DNA of 64,000 nucleotides, from NCBI GenBank assembly GCA_963932465.1, contig OZ010786.1, positions 599,281,038-599,345,037 of the forward strand, given 5' to 3'. The position numbers and the translations under genes are program-made. How positions within the stretch are numbered: position 1 is the first letter of the stretch; every line of letters begins with the position of its first letter. This document shows, piece by piece, positions 40,701-46,700 of this stretch. This stretch comes from Maratus speciosus. Taxonomy: Eukaryota; Arthropoda; Arachnida; Araneae; Salticidae. The notes below the pieces were generated by a model. That model was not told the origin of the DNA. It made no database searches and was given only the letters and a program-made list of their open reading frames with translations.

Positions 40701-43700
40701 TTCATACATATATATTATATGCTATAAGGAAGTAAAGAAAAAAAGAAATTTATTAATAACTACATTAATAAGAGGTTAATAGACTTAAGAAAATTTTCTG
40801 TACAAAGAAAGTTGGAAACAATTATAAAGTCGATACATGTATTTCATCAATAATCGATGTGAGACCCTTTTTTTTCGATGACTTTGAATAGTCTCTTGTA
40901 CATTGAATTTATCAGACCACACAAAGTACTTGCATCAATATTGTTCCAGCAGTTTTTAATAGCATTCATCAAATCTAACTTTGAATTGAATTGTCGTCCA
41001 TTTATGTAAACATTTCTGACTAAAATTCCCTAGAGATTTTCTATTATATTCAGATCGGGGCTACGAGCTAGCCATTGAAGGCATTTCACCTGATTAGCTT
41101 CCAGCCAAGATTTAGTTGACTTCGAAACATGAACGGAAGCGTTATCCTACTGAAATGTCCAGTCTCCCGAAGTTATAAGAGGAGCAATGGATAATAAATT
41201 ATCTCCTAACATATCTTGATACATAACTGAATTCATTTTGTTGTGCATGAAAACAATTGGAGTGGTTCCACAGGCAGCAAATGCAGCCCAAACCATTACT
41301 GAGCCACCTCCAAGTTGACGCTTTGAAAAAAATATGAGATTCCTGCCGTAAATCATGCCAAAAGAATTTATAGCCGTCGGGTCCATCGAAATTAAATTTC
41401 TTTTCATCGGAAAAGACAACATCTCTCCAATTTGTGCCTTTGGTTAAATGTTTTCGTGCAAAGTCTAAGCGAGCATTTTTGTGGTGCCTAGAAGGAGGAG
41501 GTTTTTCTTTAAATTTTTTAAATTGAACAATGGAATTGTTACTTAAAACATTTCTTACCGTTCGGCTTGTACATGGTAATTGTAACTGCTCTTGAATTTG
41601 GGCTAACGACATTTTTTCTGCTTAAGCTAGCTTCCGGATTTGTCTTGATTGCCTTACAGTTAAGGATTTCGGTCTTCCTGTACGCTTCTTACTGCCGTGA
41701 TCTTCGGGATTTCTGAGAAAACTGTTTACTGCAGACTTGGACTTTCCTATTTTTCTTGCAATATTAGAACCAGACATTCCAGCTTCATTTAAAGTTAATA
41801 TTTTAATTTGTTCACCATTGGATAACTTTTTTCCTCTTGGCATTGTATTAAACACACCAACTACAAAATGAATGCACGTAACACGTTTACATTTATCTAA
41901 ACTTTCCTGGCAACCTGCTTTCTCAAGTTTGGCATTATGCCAAATGAGGCTAGAACGATCGGCTTTATAATTTTTTCCAATTTGTTTTTCATTGGTTGTG
42001 AGAAATCAGCATAATTTATGTTCCCCCTTCAGATTTTTCTAAACAAAGTTTATGCGTATTATTGCGATGTTGATCATGCAAATGTAAATAGAATTTGCGA
42101 TATCAATAATTCCATTACTTTTTGACTTTTGTAAATTTTTCTATCGGCTTTATAATTTTTTCCAGCACTGTATCATTGGAGCAGAAATTTTAGATCAAAA
42201 TCGAAGTTGGTATAGTATTGAGCTAATAATATTGAAGTATTAACATTTGAAACTACTTTTTGAAATATTAAGATGTATGAGATAGAAAAAAGTTTTGGGA
42301 TTGGTACATCCAATTAGTTATTTTTGTAACTTCATTATAAATATTTAAAATTCAAAGTAATTTTCTTTTTACTTGTAAATATCACAGTAATTTAACTTAA
42401 AATAAAACGAAATATGACTTAAAGCAAAACAGTATTAAATGATTAAAACAGAAAAAAGGCATCACTAAACCTATGTTTGGAGAAAATAACTCTTTAATCA
42501 TGGGTATATTAGTAGATATTTTATGTTTAAATTATAAAAAGAACGTAGGGGAGAGTTGGGAGGAGTGGCACAGATTTCACAATTTATTTTTTAATTCACT
42601 ACTTATGTTTTACCAAGAGTACAGCTTATAAAAATCTAATAGTATGTTACTTAAGCTATGTTTAAAAAATACAAACGCTGTGAAATACAAACAACTGGCT
42701 TTTATTTGCACGTTTTAAAATGTTAACATTATTGTCCCACACTTCCCTCATATGAGAGAAGTATGGGACACACATGAGGGAGGAATAGGACACTGTTTGA
42801 TAAAAATTAAATTAACACATATTGTATTTTGATAAGTCAACACTGAAAGCAAGGTAGGACTGGGCTCGGCTGGTACCACAAATTATTTGTGGTTGCGGCA
42901 ATTTCATTATGATATCCCTTTTCTCTACTTCACTGAAGTCATTTTCATGTGGGAAGTAAAATTTTTCTTTTTCATCATTTTTGAATATGATAAACTCCTT
43001 ATCACTGTCTATATCCTCAACTCTGCCAATATAATAAACAGCTGTCTTCTTCGTCAAAATTTTAACAATTACAAAGTCATTTATCCTAATTTTGGATCAT
43101 CAGTTAACCAATCAAATTCTTCAGCAATTTCATTATCATTGTGAGTAATCAAATCAAAAGTCTTCATCTGTAGAATCATGCAACAAAAATTTCCCATCAA
43201 TGGAATCATCAGATAATTCATTCACTTTTTTCTGTTTCTTCCTTTTCACCTTAAGAGTTTTCTTTTTACACGATCTCTTCTGCTTTAATTAAATATATAA
43301 ATTAATATATTATGCTATATAATATATTAATAACTGCTATAATTGAAACAAATCATTGAAAGAATAAGAATTTGTACTTACTTCTGAGGTATGAAAATAA
43401 AATTTTCCCTTTTAAATACAAAAAATAATACAGCTGGTGTAACAATTAGAATCAAACATGAGGCTATAGATGTTTTATCTAGTGGACAAACTAGAACTTA
43501 ATTCTAACAGTTATTTTGGACATAAATGCTGCTGTCCCACACCTCCCACTGTCCCATTCCTCCCAACTCTCACCTGTGTATTTCTTTGTGAAAATACTCT
43601 ACAATTATAGGCATATTAATTGCTTAAAATTTGTTACACAAATTATCAGCATTTCATTGTACAAATTAATTATTAGAAATTATCAATATAGTCAATCCCA

Positions 43701-46700
43701 TATCCAAATCCAGTAGTAATTATCAGCATCTCATTGTACAAATAAACAGAATACTTTAATGTTTAAATTACATTTTTTATACAACATTATTAATATACAT
43801 TCAGGGCTTGAAATTCAAGACGAGATGGCAGGATTCGTGCCATAAAGAATATTAGGGGCGGGAGGCTCCTGTTTCCAAAAAATCATTTTCCAAAAATGTT
43901 TCTTTGTAAAACGACGATGAAGTCTCGGGACCGACTGACAAATTTCGTGATATTTTCCACTATTCGAATGGCAGATTTCACAGTTTCTTCTTACAACAAA
44001 TTGACAAAATTCATGTTTGTTTTTCTGCATCTGACCGAAAAATTTTGCGATTTTCCTCTACAACCGACTGACGAATTTCTTGATTTTTTCTGAAGATCTA
44101 TCGGTGAATTTCATAAATTTTTTTCTCGCGACCAATTGACAAATTTAGCAACTTTATTCTGTGACCGATTGGCAAATTTCCCTGTTTGTTCTTGCGACAT
44201 ACTGATGAAAGTAACGATTGTTTTTCTGCATCCGATTGAAAAATTTCGCGTTTTTTCTCTGCGATCGGCTGAGGAATTTCACGATATTTGCTCATGGCTG
44301 ACTGGCAAATTTCACGATACTTTTCCATGATCGATTGACGAATTTCGAGATATTTTCCCACTGTCGATTTTCCATGAACTTCAGTTTTTTTCCCGCGACT
44401 AATCGACAAATTATTTTATTTATTTTCACCATGATTGACGAAATCAGCGATTTTTTTTTTCGATCGATTTACGTATTTTGCGATGGTTTTCCGTGTGTCC
44501 AAAATAGCAAATAACTAAAAGAGCAGCAACGGCCACCGGAGACTGAGCTCTACCAAATTGGCCAATAGTCAGCACTAAACAAAATGAGATTACACTTGCA
44601 GTGCACAAGAAAAAAAGAACTTTGATGAACCTAAAAAAAAAACATATTTAGAAACAACAAACTAGTTGATTCTCGCAATTCACAGAAATTAGGACATGAC
44701 TTTTTGAAATCAACCTTTTCTCGTGTAATAGAAGACTAACTGATTATTTCCTTTTCAAACTTTGAATATGGATTTAAAATTCTAATGCATAGAACATAGT
44801 TCAATTAACGAAAATTGCAGGGATTACAGTTTTGACTATAATTCCATTAAGGATATAATAAAACAAATTTGTTCAGAAGTGACATATCATCACCGATATG
44901 CATTATTCATGTAAGTTAAAATTTAATGCACATCAGATTTTGCGAAGTTTTCTAAAACTTTTTAAGAGAGCATAACCATGTGATTACGATAATTTCTAAA
45001 ATTATAAAAGTCACTCGTGCTGTTTGTAACTTGTGAAAGAGACTGAAGCAAGCAAAATGGAATAAAATCTAAATTAAGAAATTCATTTAGCAACCCAATT
45101 GTTAATTTCCCATAACATTAGGTGAAAGTTGAAAAATAGACATGGTATATATAAAGCTTGATTCTGTTCCTTTGTTTTAATAAAATAAAAATTTTGGATA
45201 ATTATCTTGAGTTGTTAATTTAAATTGTTTCAATAGTATTTTGTAATGTCTGTATAAATGCAATTCTTTAAGTGGCACATAAAAAATAACGGGGTTTAAA
45301 GATTTTTTTTTCCCTTTCTAGCAGTTCAACTCCCATGCATTTATAAATTTTGGGTACAAAACTCCCCTCCTGGGAAAACTTGAATTTAAAGCCCTGGTAT
45401 TCAAAGAGATATAGTTTTTTTAAATTATATTTCAATACATTTAAAATGTTTTAATGATGTGTGAAACATGTTTGTAATTTATTGTTCTGAGATGGCATTA
45501 TATAGAGAAATAATTCACCATCTAACTAAAAACATATCTAGTACCGGATATCCGGCAGACAAAGGAGCTTCGGATATCCGGTATCCGATATCCGGCAAAA
45601 TCAATATCCGGTGCATCCCTATTTAAAAGTTCATTGTAGCAATTTTCTTACGGTTACTGCCTAATGCATTTTTTACAAAATTCATATAACAGAGTTTCCC
45701 CCAGACAGTTTCAGCAGGGCGCTGCACCCTGCCTGCCCTTAGGTTTACAAAATAGCACCTTTCTTGCCCTAATTGAAAAAAAAAATTGTCTTTACTCCTT
45801 TGTGTATTAAAAAATTTACTTGTATAATAAAAACTAAAAAGTGTTTCATTGTTGACTTTAAAAGAGTTCCCTGACTATTAAATATTAAAAGTAGTTTTAA
45901 AGATCTAAAGAATGCCTTTAAAAACAAAAAAAAGTACCCATAAGAATAAAAAAATGTGCCCTTTGGAATCAAAAAGTGCCCTTTTCTCACAAGCAGCACC
46001 CTGCCCTTTTTTAAATCTTAGGGAAACTCTGATATAATTAATGAAAAGCGAGACTTTTTAAGAAATCTCTTTTCAATATTTTAAAATAAAACTTCTAGAC
46101 CAAAAAAATATATATATATATATCTTTATATTTGTGGTTAATGGGCACCTCTCAGTAATAGAGCGCTGCACCTATGCAACTCTGAAATATCCTTCCGGTA
46201 TATTACAATACATGTTTTTTTCCCCCTTATTATTCTCACAGAAACATTAAGATATACTATAAAAGTTATTTTTTAACTAATCAGCTAGAATACGTTTGCT
46301 GTAGCTAAACAACATATTCATCAACCTCTTCATCTTAGCAATAGTCGAAAAGTGTGTTTATATTAATTTCTAGAACAAACTAATCAAAACAGACAGATGT
46401 ATTTCCTTTTAGTTAATCACAGTTTTTCTCTGTGCAGTTTAAACATGGCAGTTTGAAATTTGGAAAAAATGTATTTTGAGTATTTTCAAAATACATTGGA
46501 AAACCATCAGAAAATACATTACAAAAATACTTTGGGCACAGATGTCATATTTGCCCCATATTGGCGCGATTTTTTTCCGATGCCAATATCATATAGGCAG
46601 CGGGTACTTAACTTGCTCCAAAGTGTTGTTATTTTGCTTGATGTGGTAACCTGGATTATGTTTCTTATGCTGTTGATGTTTTCGCCAAATTGGCAACCGA

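Larger units (their letters stand above)
38653..45621. mobile_element. hAT-like element (TAGGGATGCAACGGATATCC end) split to 7 kb by insertions
   Basis: A perfect 8-bp duplication, tttaaaag, lies at 38645-38652 and 45622-45629. The ends are TAGGGATGCAACGGATATCC and GGTGCATCCCTA, with ggatatcc palindromes clustered in the outer 150 bp on both sides. Nested within it are 39094-39509, the tandem array at 39700-40460, a Tc1 element (40625-42170), a pogo-type relic (about 42548-43574) and a hAT element with minisatellite (43802-45396). Confidence 0.9.
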
